A stretch of DNA of 64,000 nucleotides from Mycobacterium sp. URHB0044 (GCF_000620625.1 NZ_JIAW01000001.1:310001-374000), one strand, 5' to 3'. Shown: positions 7,513-16,340, counted from the stretch's first letter. Made by a program: numbers and translations. Notes: generated by a model from the letters alone, not told the origin.

Positions 7513-9288
7513 ATGGCTGAGTTCCTCTCGCGCCGCGATGTCGACTTTCTGCTCTATGAGTGGCTTGACGTCGTCGCGTTGACCAAGCACGACCACTTCG
7601 CCGAACACTCCCGGGACACGTTCGACGCCGTGCTGGACCTTTCGGCCGATATCGCGACGAAACGCTTTGCGCCACACAACAAGAAGAGTGACCAGAACCA
7701 GCCGACGATCGGGCCCGACGGCAAGGTCGTAATCATCGACGAGGTCAAGAGCGCGCTGGACACGTTCACCGAAGCCGGCCTGATGGCGGGCTCCTTCGAC
7801 GAGGAGATCGGCGGAATGCAGCTGCCGATGGTGATGGCGCAGGCGTCGCTGTCGTTCTTCCGTGCGGCCAACCCGAGCACGACGGCGTATGTGAACCTGA
7901 CCATCGGCAACGCCAACCTGCTCGCCGAATATGGCACCGAGGAACAGATCGACACCTGGGTACGCCCGATGCTCGAGGGGCGCTACTTCGGCACCATGTG
8001 CCTGTCCGAACCGGACGCCGGCTCGTCGTTGGCGGACATCACGACCAAGGCCGTCACCGCGGACGACGGGACCTACCGCGTGACGGGCACGAAGATGTGG
8101 ATCACCGGCGGCGACCACGAGCTGACCGAGAACATCGTGCACCTCGTGCTCGCGAAGACGCCAGGCGGCGGCCCGGGCGTGAAGGGCATCTCGCTGTTCA
8201 TCGTCCCGAAGATCCTGCCCGACGGCACTCGCAACGACGTGGCCCTGGTCAGCCTGAACCACAAGATGGGCAACCACGGCACCACCAACGCGTTGCTGAA
8301 CTTCGGCGACGGCAGCTTCACGGCCGCCGACGAACCCGGCGCCGTCGGCTACCTCGTCGGTGAGGAGCACAAGGGCCTGGCCTACATGTTCCACATGATG
8401 AACGAGGCTCGAAACCAGGTGGGCATGCAGGCGATGGCGATCGGGTACGCCGGTTACCTGGCGTCGCTTGCCTACGCCAAGGAACGCACTCAGGGCCGGC
8501 CGGTCGATGCCAAGGATCCGAGCCGTCCGCCAGTGGCGCTGATCGAGCACGCCGACGTCAAGCGAATGCTGTTGGCGCAGAAGTCGTATGTGGAGGGCGC
8601 GTTGGCGCTCGGGCTGTACTGCGCGACGCTCGTCGACGAGGAGCGCACCACCACGGGCGCCGACCGCGACCGCGCGCATCTGCTGCTGGAGGTCCTCACC
8701 CCGATCGCCAAGAGCTGGCCCTCGCAGTGGTGCGTGGAGGCCAACAGCCTGGCCATCCAGGTACACGGTGGGTACGGGTACACCAAGGAATTCGACGTCG
8801 AGCAGTACTACCGCGACAACCGGCTCAACGCGATCCACGAGGGCACGCACGGCATTCACGGCCTCGACCTGCTCGGCCGCAAGGTCGTGATGCAGGACGG
8901 CGCCGGGTTGACCCTACTTGCCGAGCGGATCAACCAGACCATCGACAAGGCACTGGAGTCCGACGACACCGCGGCGTACGCGAACGACTTGCGCCTCGCC
9001 GTGCAGCGGTTGGTCGACGTCACCGCAACCCTCTGGGGAGCAGGCGATGTCGCCACCACCCTGGCCAACTCGACGATCTACCTCGAAGCGGCCGGGCACG
9101 TCGTGATGGCATGGATCTGGCTCGAGCAGCTGATCGCCGCCAGTGACCATCACGGCGACTTCTACGACGGAAAGCGCGCGGCAGCGCAGTATTTCTACGC
9201 CTACGAGCTACCGAAGGTCGGCCCTCAGTTCGATCTGCTGGCCCGCCTTGACCGCACAACCGTCGAGGCCCAAGCTAGCTGGTTCTGA
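7513..9288 (+). CDS. Acyl-CoA dehydrogenase, large FadE5-like form
   Basis: A 591-residue acyl-CoA dehydrogenase of the large type that carries an extra C-terminal helical domain, as in mycobacterial FadE5. It should form the alpha,beta double bond of an acyl-CoA with FAD. Seen are the FAD/substrate segment CLSEPDAGSSLADI near residue 168, KMWITGGDHELTENI near residue 195, and HEGTHGIHGLDLL, where Glu443 fits the catalytic base. GGAAGG lies about 11 bp before the ATG. The divergent TetR and the 35-bp palindrome suggest dedicated control. A paralogue is encoded at 52211-54007; the two share most motifs but differ in many positions. Confidence 0.9.
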   Translation: MAEFLSRRDVDFLLYEWLDVVALTKHDHFAEHSRDTFDAVLDLSADIATKRFAPHNKKSDQNQPTIGPDGKVVIIDEVKSALDTFTEAGLMAGSFDEEIGGMQLPMVMAQASLSFFRAANPSTTAYVNLTIGNANLLAEYGTEEQIDTWVRPMLEGRYFGTMCLSEPDAGSSLADITTKAVTADDGTYRVTGTKMWITGGDHELTENIVHLVLAKTPGGGPGVKGISLFIVPKILPDGTRNDVALVSLNHKMGNHGTTNALLNFGDGSFTAADEPGAVGYLVGEEHKGLAYMFHMMNEARNQVGMQAMAIGYAGYLASLAYAKERTQGRPVDAKDPSRPPVALIEHADVKRMLLAQKSYVEGALALGLYCATLVDEERTTTGADRDRAHLLLEVLTPIAKSWPSQWCVEANSLAIQVHGGYGYTKEFDVEQYYRDNRLNAIHEGTHGIHGLDLLGRKVVMQDGAGLTLLAERINQTIDKALESDDTAAYANDLRLAVQRLVDVTATLWGAGDVATTLANSTIYLEAAGHVVMAWIWLEQLIAASDHHGDFYDGKRAAAQYFYAYELPKVGPQFDLLARLDRTTVEAQASWF

Positions 9289-9342
9289 AAGGAGCGGCGG
9301 TTCGGCACGGAGTGCCATTGGACGGCCTCGCGACGGTGCTTG

Positions 9343-9361
9343 TAACCTCGTTTTACGAGTT
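9343..9361. promoter_or_regulatory. Degenerate operator upstream of the TetR gene at 9393
   Basis: TAACCTCGTTTTA (9343-9355) matches 11 of 13 positions of TAACTTCGTTATA, the reverse form of the regulon operator. It is embedded in a wider dyad, AACCTCGTTTTACGAGTT (9344-9361). It lies about 32 bp before the start codon and fits autoregulation or cross-regulation by the neighbouring TetR. Confidence 0.5.
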
Positions 9362-9392
9362 CTGGGCCGTCTAGCTGGGAGGTGCGCGGCGC

Positions 9393-10103
9393 ATGCCGAA
9401 ACCCCGCAAGGAGGCCGTGGCACGGCTGGCGCCGGAGCAGGTCGTGGAGCGATTGGTCGAGGCGGCCACGGCGTTGCTCGCCGAGAAGGGCCCGTCGGAG
9501 ATAAAGGCCCGATCGGTCGCCGAGGCCGCTCAGGTTTCGACGATGGCGGTGTACTACCACCTCGGCGGACTGCCCGAACTCCTGCAAGCCGTCGTCGACA
9601 AGGGGTTCCAGGACCTGGGTCGCGCGTTCCTCGACGCACCGTCAAGCGACGACCCGGTGACCGCGTTGTTCGCGATGGCGTTGGCGCATCGCAGATTCGC
9701 GCAGGACAATCCCCACCTCTACGACCTGATGTTCGGATTGTCGACGCGCGGGAGTTATCGGCCGCAACAGACCGCACGCTCCGTCCCGAGCGGACGTTCG
9801 GGGGAATTCCAAACGATCTACGCGAGCCTGGTCGAGGCATGCACCCAGTTGGTGAGCAGTGGCCGCATCCGCAGCGACGAACATGCCGAAACCATCGCCC
9901 CCCAATTCTGGAGCGCCGTCCACGGATTCATCACGCTCGAACTGGGTGATCACTTCGTCCAGTTCTCGGATCCCGTCCGGCAGGTTCTACAGCCGATGAT
10001 GGTCAACATCTTCGTCGGACTCGGCGGTGAACCGAACGCCGCCAACGCCTCTCATGCCGCGGCGATCGATGCGATACAGCAGGTGACCAAGGGCTCCGCG
10101 TGA
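9393..10103 (+). CDS. TetR family transcriptional regulator (paralogue 1)
   Basis: A 236-residue TetR regulator with the HTH at about residues 15-65, including IKARSVAEAAQVSTMAVYYH. It is a clear paralogue of the next gene: both share PS(E/A)IKARSVA, STMAVY, NPHLYDLMFGLSTR and FWS/LWS-VHGFITLELGDHFVQF. The genes are convergent and end 9 bp apart. The start ATG has GGGAGGTG upstream. The operator-like sequence at 9343-9361 may be bound by itself or by its twin. The C-terminal WHG-like domain suggests a hydrophobic or acyl-CoA ligand, which is inference. Confidence 0.88.
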   Translation: MPKPRKEAVARLAPEQVVERLVEAATALLAEKGPSEIKARSVAEAAQVSTMAVYYHLGGLPELLQAVVDKGFQDLGRAFLDAPSSDDPVTALFAMALAHRRFAQDNPHLYDLMFGLSTRGSYRPQQTARSVPSGRSGEFQTIYASLVEACTQLVSSGRIRSDEHAETIAPQFWSAVHGFITLELGDHFVQFSDPVRQVLQPMMVNIFVGLGGEPNAANASHAAAIDAIQQVTKGSA

Positions 10104-10112
10104 GCCTTCACG

Positions 10113-10811
10113 TCACTGCGCGCCTGAGGTCATCGTCTCGTAGAGGCGCGCGGCGGTTTCGTGCGAGGCCTCGGCGCGCTCCCGTGTATCACCTAGTCCG
10201 ACCGAGAGATTCACGCCGAGGGGCAGCAATACCTGCCTGACGGTGTCCGGGAATTGCACGAAGTGATCACCGAGTTCGAGGGTGATGAAGCCGTGCACGA
10301 AACTCCACAACTGAGCGGCCACCACGTCGGGATCTTGCGGCCTGATCCGTCCGGAGCTCACCAGCCGTGCGCACGCCAGCGCGACATGAGTGAAGACACA
10401 TTGGAAGGCCGGTGCACCTCCACTCATTCGGACGTCCGGATCGGTCAGCGGTCGGTACGTCGCACGGGTCGATAGTCCGAACATCAAGTCGTAGAGGTGC
10501 GGGTTCTCGCGGGCGACCCGAAGGCACACCACTGCCTGGAGGGCCAGATCCGCGATCGGGTCATCCGTCGTGGGCAGTTGGGAAAACGCCGAACTCAAGT
10601 GGTCGAATCCGCGGTCGATGACAGCGCGGGTGAGCTCGGGGATCCCCCCGAAGTGGTGGTAGACGGCCATCGTCGAGAGTCCTGCGGCCGACGCCACCGA
10701 ACGCGCCTTGATTGCCGACGGACCCAGCTCCGCCAGGAGGTCGATGGCGGCCTGAACGAGCCGGTCCGGCACGCCGTCGAGTGTCGAGTGTCCCGACGTG
10801 TCCGACGCCAT
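10113..10811 (-). CDS. TetR family transcriptional regulator (paralogue 2, likely regulon repressor)
   Basis: A 232-residue TetR regulator with the HTH at about residues 15-65 (IKARSVASAAGLSTMAVYHH). It diverges from the Ech operon at 10928, and the gap holds two operators of the TAACNNNGTTA type. That makes it the best candidate for the repressor of the whole TAACGAAGTTA regulon, which includes the SDR at 2268, the quinone reductase at 3357, SRPBCC at 6757 and Ech at 10928. The convergent paralogue at 9393 has nearly the same recognition helix, so the two may compete for or share sites. Confidence 0.88.
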   Translation of the reverse strand: MASDTSGHSTLDGVPDRLVQAAIDLLAELGPSAIKARSVASAAGLSTMAVYHHFGGIPELTRAVIDRGFDHLSSAFSQLPTTDDPIADLALQAVVCLRVARENPHLYDLMFGLSTRATYRPLTDPDVRMSGGAPAFQCVFTHVALACARLVSSGRIRPQDPDVVAAQLWSFVHGFITLELGDHFVQFPDTVRQVLLPLGVNLSVGLGDTRERAEASHETAARLYETMTSGAQ

Positions 10812-10854
10812 GTTCTCGGTGACTCCGCTCTACGTGACCCTTGCCACAGGTGGG

Positions 10855-10889
10855 ATAACTTGGTTATAGTATCCGCATAACTTCGTTAT
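10855..10889. promoter_or_regulatory. Paired operators in the TetR/Ech divergent promoter
   Basis: ATAACTTGGTTATA (10855-10868) and ATAACTTCGTTAT (10877-10889) are two dyads 21-22 bp apart centre to centre, about two helical turns, the same geometry as at 3238-3272. They can control both the TetR gene (minus strand) and the five-gene Ech operon. Confidence 0.75.
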
Positions 10890-10927
10890 CGCATAGTCCA
10901 CTCACGAACTCCACGAAGGCGGCAGCC

Positions 10928-11893
10928 ATGACACATCACCTCGACATCGAGGATCGCGGAACCACCTTGATCGTGCGGGTCGACGGTGGCCCGCACAGCC
11001 TGTTCGGCTTCGAAATCGCCAATGAGCTCGACGAATTGGTGGACCGCGTCGGCCGCAACTCAAGCGTCCATGCCGTCGTGTTCACCGGCGCGCGCCCCGG
11101 GCGGTTCGTCAGCCATGCCGACGTGCGCTGGCTGCAGGAAGCCGGGGCCGTGAAGCCAAAGCTGGGCCGACGGGGCGCCGCGGCCGCTCTGCGGGTGGCC
11201 AGGGGTATCGACCGCGCCGGTATCCCGGGACCTGTGGTGGACAAAACACCACTGAGCGGAGCGGGTCAGCTCGACCGCTTGCATGAGACCTTCTTGAAGA
11301 TGAACGCCAGCGGCGTGATCTTCGTTGCGGCACTGAACGGTTCCGCCCTGGGCCTGGGAGCCGAATTCGCTTGGGCATGCGATCTGCGCGTCATGGCCGA
11401 CGGTGACTTCTTCATCGGCCAGCCGGAAGTTCTGCTTGGCATCATGCCGGGGGGCGGCGGCACCCAACGACTCACGCGGCTGATCGGCACCCACAAGTCG
11501 TTGGTCGCGATCCTCGAGGGCAAGCCGTTTACACCCGCGCAGGCGCTGGCCAACGGCGCCGTCGACGACGTGGTAGCGCCTGACGAGGTGGTTGTGCGGG
11601 CGACGGAGCTGGCCGAGTACTTCGGCAAGCGGACCAAGGGATCGGTCGAAGGCATCAAGAGGGCGGTGTACTTCGGTGGTTCGATGGCGCTGGCCGACGG
11701 TTTGCACGTCGAGCGGACCGAGTTCTTCCCAGCGGACCAGTCCCAGGCCGGTCAAGAGCTGATGCGTCAATACCTTTCGGATACCGACGCCACCGGAGAG
11801 CTTCCCCTGTACCGCCCGGACACCTACGCGCAGGCGCTCGAAGCGGGCCGGGTGCCTAGGGTCGGTAGCACCAACGGGGCGCTGAAGAAGTGA
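10928..11893 (+). CDS. Enoyl-CoA hydratase/isomerase family protein
   Basis: A 321-residue crotonase-fold protein, longer than the usual 260. It has an insertion at about residues 70-120 and a C-terminal tail. The oxyanion-hole segment GSALGLGAEFAWACD and the following QPEVLLGIMPGGGGTQRL keep both acidic positions used by hydratases, so hydratase, isomerase or hydrolase activity on an enoyl-CoA is possible. AAGGCGG precedes the ATG. It heads an operon in which each gene overlaps the next: hydrolase (GTGA at 11890), CoA ligase, OYE and SDR. Two TetR-type operators lie upstream. Confidence 0.88.
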   Translation: MTHHLDIEDRGTTLIVRVDGGPHSLFGFEIANELDELVDRVGRNSSVHAVVFTGARPGRFVSHADVRWLQEAGAVKPKLGRRGAAAALRVARGIDRAGIPGPVVDKTPLSGAGQLDRLHETFLKMNASGVIFVAALNGSALGLGAEFAWACDLRVMADGDFFIGQPEVLLGIMPGGGGTQRLTRLIGTHKSLVAILEGKPFTPAQALANGAVDDVVAPDEVVVRATELAEYFGKRTKGSVEGIKRAVYFGGSMALADGLHVERTEFFPADQSQAGQELMRQYLSDTDATGELPLYRPDTYAQALEAGRVPRVGSTNGALKK

Positions 11894-12807
11894 GCACCGC
11901 GCCACCCTTCACCCGTTTCGACGTCACGTTTACTTCTGGCGAAGACCGCTGTGCTGCCTGGCTTTACCTACCCACCGGTGTCACGGCGCCGCCCGTGGTG
12001 ATCCTCGGCCACGGCCTCGGCGGCATCCGCGAGATGCGCCTGGACGCCTTCGCCGAACGGTTCGCGCAGGCTGGCATCGCGGCCCTGGCCTTCACGTACC
12101 GCCACTTCGGCGACAGTGGCGGGCATCCGCGCCAGCTCCTGTCAATCAAGCGGCAGCTCGCCGACTGGGACGCGGCCATCGACTGGGTGAAGCATCGCCC
12201 CGATGTCGACGGCACCCGAATTGGCGTCTGGGGCAGCTCCTTCGGTGGCGGCCATGCCATCACCGTGGCGTCCCGTCATCCCGAGCTGAAGGCAGCGGTG
12301 GCACAGTGCCCGTTCACCGACGGGGTTGCCTCCGCGCTGGCGCTGGGCCCCGCTGGATCGCTGAAGACCTTGCCCGTCGTCGCGAAGGACCTCGCTTCCA
12401 TGGTCCTGCGCAGGCCTCCGGTGATGATTCCACTCGCCGGGCCCCCTGGCTCCGTGGCCCTGATGAATGCGCCGGACGCCCTTCCTGGCTACGAGGCGCT
12501 GGTGCCGCCGGAGTCGACGTTCCGGAACGAGGTCGCGGCGCGATTCGCTCCCACGGGGACGACGTACCGGCCCGGACGGGCGGCAAGGAAGATCGAGTTC
12601 CCAATCCTGTTCTGTGTCAGCAATACCGACAGCGTGACGCCTCCTGCCCAAACCTTGCGATACGCGCGCACCGCCCCCCGTGGCGAGATCAAACGCTACG
12701 ACGCCGGTCACTTCGACTTCTATCTCGGCGAGCCATTCGAGGCGTTGGTGCGCGATCAAGTCGAGTTCCTCAGCCGTCAACTGCAGCCGGTGGGGGCAGC
12801 GCGATGA
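11890..12807 (+). CDS. Alpha/beta hydrolase (dienelactone-hydrolase-like/acylhydrolase)
   Basis: A 305-residue alpha/beta hydrolase with a GTG start overlapping the Ech stop. It shows GHGLGG, the nucleophile elbow GSSFGG near residue 118, an Asp in SNTDSV near residue 242 and a His in DAGHFDFYLG near residue 277. The form resembles the YcjY/DLH group that acts on esters or lactones. Its place between Ech and a CoA ligase suggests that it opens a lactone or ester to give the acid that the ligase activates; this is inference. It is coupled to the ligase by ATGA. Confidence 0.85.
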   Translation: MSTAPPFTRFDVTFTSGEDRCAAWLYLPTGVTAPPVVILGHGLGGIREMRLDAFAERFAQAGIAALAFTYRHFGDSGGHPRQLLSIKRQLADWDAAIDWVKHRPDVDGTRIGVWGSSFGGGHAITVASRHPELKAAVAQCPFTDGVASALALGPAGSLKTLPVVAKDLASMVLRRPPVMIPLAGPPGSVALMNAPDALPGYEALVPPESTFRNEVAARFAPTGTTYRPGRAARKIEFPILFCVSNTDSVTPPAQTLRYARTAPRGEIKRYDAGHFDFYLGEPFEALVRDQVEFLSRQLQPVGAAR

Positions 12808-14270
12808 CACTTGCTTCACTACCGGACGCGCGCGCCGAGGCGAACCCCGATGGGCTTGCAGTATCCGATGCGACCGCGTCGTTGACCAACGCTGTCCTGT
12901 TGCGGCGGGTGCGGGCCGTGGCCGGTCAGCTCCACGAGCTTGGCATCGGTCCCGGCGACGTCGTTGCGATCAAGTTGCGCAACCGGGTCGAGTTCGTGGT
13001 GGTGATGTTCGCGTCGTGGCGGTTGGGTGCCACGGTCACGCCGGTCAACCCGAGCCTCACCGAGGCCGAGGTCGTCCGGCAGCTCGAGGCGGCGAGCGCG
13101 CAGGTACTCGTCGCCGAGGACGGCGCGCCCGGTCCCGGCATCGTGCACACCCTGACCGTGAGTGACTTGCGTCAACAAGGTCTCGAGGCCGACTTGTCAC
13201 CGCACGTCGGTCCGTCGACGCTGGCGCTGTTGATCTTCACCAGCGGTACCACCGGCGTGCCGAAGGGCGTGATGCTCGATCACGCCAACCTCGATGCGAT
13301 GGCCGACATGGGATGCCAAGCGCTCGGTATCGGGCGTGCGGATCGGTCGCTGCTGATCCTGCCGCTGTTCCACGTCAACGGCATCGTGGTCAGCGTGCTG
13401 ATGCCGCTGCTGGCCGGCGCGAGTGTCGTCATCGCCGAGCGGTTCGATCCGCAGACGTTCTTCGACACGGTCGAGCACCACCGACCGACGTTCTTCTCTG
13501 CGGTGCCCACGATCTACACCCTGCTCGCTGCGTCGCCGGACGACTTTCGCCCCGACATGTCGTCGGTGCGGTTCGGCATCTGTGGTGCGGCTCCTGCCTC
13601 CGCGGAATTGTTGCGCCGCTTCGAGGCTCGGTACGGATTCCCCCTCATCGAGGGCTACGGTCTTTCGGAGGCAACGTGTGCGTCCACCATCAACCCGGTC
13701 GCCGGCGAACGCCGGACCGGCACGGTGGGGGTCGCGTTCCCGGGTCAGCGCATCCGCATCGTCGACGAAGGCGGTGCCGATGTACCGACCGGCGTCGATG
13801 GTGAGGTGATCATCGCCGGCCCCAACGTCATGCGCGGCTATCTGGGCCGCCCCGATGAAACCGCGCGCGTCATCATCGGGGGCTGGTTGCACACCGGCGA
13901 CGTCGGCCACCTCGACGCCGACGGCTACCTGACATTGGTGGGCCGGTCCAAGGACATGATCATCCGCGGCGGGGAGAACATCTACCCCAAGGAAATCGAG
14001 GACGTCCTCACCGAGGACTCCGCTGTGCTGGAGGCGGCCGTGATCGGCGTGCCCGACGACAAATGGGGCGAGACAGTCGCCGCCTACGTGGCACCTCGAG
14101 ACGGCCGAACCATCGATCCCGAAGCGCTGCAAGCACTGTGCGCGCGCAAGCTCGCCGGCTACAAACGCCCCACGTCGATCACCGTGATGGACGCCATCCC
14201 CAAGAACGCCGTCGGCAAGACGGACAAGGCTCCGCTGCGCACAGCACACCCGAGAGGAACATCTTCATGA
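12804..14270 (+). CDS. Acyl-CoA synthetase (AMP-dependent, FadD-like)
   Basis: A 488-residue ANL-superfamily ligase that converts a carboxylic acid to its CoA thioester with ATP. It shows the P-loop FTSGTTGVPKGV near residue 150, EGYGLSEAT near residue 283, GWLHTGDVGHLDADGY near residue 355 and the C-terminal GRSKDMIIRGGENIYPKEIE hinge, with the catalytic Lys in KNAVGKTDK. The frame is open further upstream over the hydrolase gene, but the ATG at 12804 overlaps the hydrolase stop as ATGA and aligns with family N termini. A close paralogue is encoded at 46362-47819. Confidence 0.92.
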   Translation: MTLASLPDARAEANPDGLAVSDATASLTNAVLLRRVRAVAGQLHELGIGPGDVVAIKLRNRVEFVVVMFASWRLGATVTPVNPSLTEAEVVRQLEAASAQVLVAEDGAPGPGIVHTLTVSDLRQQGLEADLSPHVGPSTLALLIFTSGTTGVPKGVMLDHANLDAMADMGCQALGIGRADRSLLILPLFHVNGIVVSVLMPLLAGASVVIAERFDPQTFFDTVEHHRPTFFSAVPTIYTLLAASPDDFRPDMSSVRFGICGAAPASAELLRRFEARYGFPLIEGYGLSEATCASTINPVAGERRTGTVGVAFPGQRIRIVDEGGADVPTGVDGEVIIAGPNVMRGYLGRPDETARVIIGGWLHTGDVGHLDADGYLTLVGRSKDMIIRGGENIYPKEIEDVLTEDSAVLEAAVIGVPDDKWGETVAAYVAPRDGRTIDPEALQALCARKLAGYKRPTSITVMDAIPKNAVGKTDKAPLRTAHPRGTSS

Positions 14271-15511
14271 CTTCCCTGCACGACCCGCTGACCCTGCCGT
14301 GTGGGCAGGTGTTGCCCAACCGAATCATGAAGGCGGCCTTGAACGAAGGGCTCGCCGACAAGCAGAACTCGCCCGACCGGCGGCTCGAGCGGCTCTACGC
14401 CAGCTGGAGCGAAGGCGGGTACGGGCTGATCGTCACGGGCAACGTCATGGTCGATCACACGCAACTCGGCGAGCCGGGCAACGTCGTGATCGAGGACGAA
14501 CGCAACCTGGACGCCCTATCCCGCTGGGCCAAGGCCACGAAGGACGCCGGTGTTCCGATTTGGGTGCAGCTCAATCACCCGGGGCGCCAGTCCAATCCGC
14601 TCGACATCGGGCATACTCCGGTGGCACCCAGCCCCGTGCCGCTGAACTTCCCCGGTGCGGCCACCCCTCGGGAGCTGACATCCGATGAGATCGAAGACAT
14701 CATCGAGCGTTTCGCCACCGCCGCGTTGGTGTGTGAGACGGCGGGCTTCGACGGTGTGCAGATCCACGGCGCGCACGGATACCTGGTCGCGCAGTTCTTG
14801 TCGCCGTTGTCCAACCAGCGCGACGACGAGTGGGGCGGCGACCCGCAGCGGCGGATGCGCTTCGTCCTCGAAGTCGTGCGGCGCATCCGCGCCAGAGTGT
14901 CACCGAGCTTTGCCGTGGGCATCAAACTCAACTCGGCCGACTTCCAGCGGGGCGGATTCACCGAAGAGGAATCCCGCGCAGTGGTCGCGGCGTTGGCGAA
15001 CGAGGGCGTCGACCTGATCGAGGTCAGCGGCGGCAGTTACGAACAACCCGCCATGATGGGCAAGGCCGCCGACAGCACCCGCGCACGAGAGGCCTACTTC
15101 TTGGAGTATGCCCGCACCGTGCGCAGCGTGGCCGGTGACATTCCGCTCGCAGTCACCGGCGGGTTCCGGTCCCGGGTCGCCATGAACGACGCGGTGGACA
15201 GCGGCGAGTGCGACGTCGTCGGCCTGGGCCGGCCCGCTGCGACCACGACCGACGCCGCCGACGTCATTCTCGCCGGGCGCGCCGAGTCTCTGCCCTCGCA
15301 TCACGTGCGGGCCGGAATGCGGCGCGTCCTGGGCCGGTTCATGGACCTCAAGTCGGTCGACGGGATTCTCGAAATTTCCTGGCACACCGACCAATTGCAT
15401 CGCGTCGGCGCGGGCCTCGCACCCGACCTCGGTCGCGGACGGATTGCCACCACGATCGCCATGCTGCGACGCAACGGCACCGTATCGATCGGGCGCAAAC
15501 GTGGCCTCTAA
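14267..15511 (+). CDS. Old Yellow Enzyme-type FMN oxidoreductase
   Basis: A 414-residue OYE/2,4-dienoyl-CoA-reductase-like TIM barrel that binds FMN and reduces alpha,beta-unsaturated carbonyls. Typical segments are the N-terminal LPNRIMKAALNE, QLNHPGRQ near residue 103, the HGAHGYLVAQFLSPLSNQR active-site loop near residue 165, and VGLGRPA near residue 320. It has no C-terminal flavodoxin/FAD domain, so it is the short form that uses NAD(P)H directly. The ATG at 14267 overlaps the ligase stop, with GAGAGGAAC upstream. In this operon it may reduce a ring enone or an enoyl-CoA. Confidence 0.9.
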   Translation: MTSLHDPLTLPCGQVLPNRIMKAALNEGLADKQNSPDRRLERLYASWSEGGYGLIVTGNVMVDHTQLGEPGNVVIEDERNLDALSRWAKATKDAGVPIWVQLNHPGRQSNPLDIGHTPVAPSPVPLNFPGAATPRELTSDEIEDIIERFATAALVCETAGFDGVQIHGAHGYLVAQFLSPLSNQRDDEWGGDPQRRMRFVLEVVRRIRARVSPSFAVGIKLNSADFQRGGFTEEESRAVVAALANEGVDLIEVSGGSYEQPAMMGKAADSTRAREAYFLEYARTVRSVAGDIPLAVTGGFRSRVAMNDAVDSGECDVVGLGRPAATTTDAADVILAGRAESLPSHHVRAGMRRVLGRFMDLKSVDGILEISWHTDQLHRVGAGLAPDLGRGRIATTIAMLRRNGTVSIGRKRGL

Positions 15512-16340
15512 CTATTCGCTCGCCGACAAGGTCGTCTTCATCACCGGTGGCGGTCGCGGCCTTGGCGCCGCAACCGCCACCGCACTGACCCGACGCGGAG
15601 CCCGAGTCGTTCTGGCGGACGTCGATCCAGCCGCAGCGCAAGGGGTAGTGGCGACGCTCCCACGCGGCAAAGCGTTGGCGCTGAAATGCGATGTCACCCA
15701 GCTGGATTCCCTCCATGAGGCGGTGGCTCGAACACACGAGGAGTTCGGTCGGGTCGACGTCGCGATCGCCAACGCCGGTGTTCTCGGCCGTGGGGGCACG
15801 TTCCGCACGCTCACCCCCGACCAAGTGGCGGGTGTCATGTCGGTCAACGTCGCGGGAGTCGTCAATACCGTGGCTGCGACGCTGGAGTCGGTGATCAGCT
15901 GCCGTGGCCAGATCGTGCTGATCAGTTCGGTGTTCGCCTACCTCAACGGGGCGGGTGCCATTCCCTACGCGATGAGCAAGGCTGCGGTCGAGCAGCTCGG
16001 TCGTGGCCTTCGCGTCGAGCTGGCAAGCCACGGAGCGTCGGCCATGACGGCGTACTTCTCGCTGATCGAGACCGACATGATCCGGCAGGGCATCGACGCC
16101 GATCCCCACCTATCGGCTCTGCTGTCGGCGATGCCGAAGTTCATCCTGAAGCGGATCCAACCGACTACGGCGGCCGACGCGATCGTCGACGGGCTGGAAC
16201 GCAGAAAAGCCTCCATCATGGTTCCCGGTCGCTGGAAGCCGGTCGCCGCGCTTCGAGGCGTGGCGGGGCCGCTCTCCGACGCGAAACTCGCGGGAGACGC
16301 GAAGGTTCAGCGCGCCCTCGCCACGCTCGAGAAGCGATAG
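15501..16340 (+). CDS. SDR family oxidoreductase
   Basis: A 279-residue short-chain dehydrogenase. TGGGRGLGAAT is the cofactor motif near residue 15, NAG lies near residue 90, ISS-...-YAMSK carries the catalytic residues near residues 140-160, and a C-terminal extension of about 40 residues follows. The GTG at 15501 overlaps the OYE stop and is preferred to the upstream ATG at 15444, whose extra residues lie inside the OYE gene and look like out-of-frame sequence. It is the last gene of the Ech-hydrolase-ligase-OYE-SDR operon and overlaps the convergent Ddn-like gene by 34 bp. Confidence 0.87.
   Translation: MASNYSLADKVVFITGGGRGLGAATATALTRRGARVVLADVDPAAAQGVVATLPRGKALALKCDVTQLDSLHEAVARTHEEFGRVDVAIANAGVLGRGGTFRTLTPDQVAGVMSVNVAGVVNTVAATLESVISCRGQIVLISSVFAYLNGAGAIPYAMSKAAVEQLGRGLRVELASHGASAMTAYFSLIETDMIRQGIDADPHLSALLSAMPKFILKRIQPTTAADAIVDGLERRKASIMVPGRWKPVAALRGVAGPLSDAKLAGDAKVQRALATLEKR

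Noticed and set aside
2245..10889. The TAACGAAGTTA dyads look like loxP half sites
   Set aside because: They lack the 8-bp spacer and second 13-bp arm of loxP, vary in their flanks, and sit in promoters, so they are operators and not recombination sites.
12306..12803. An N-terminal extension of 166 residues on the CoA ligase
   Set aside because: The stretch overlaps the hydrolase gene in another phase, has Arg-rich shadow composition, and the ATGA start at 12804 fits the family.
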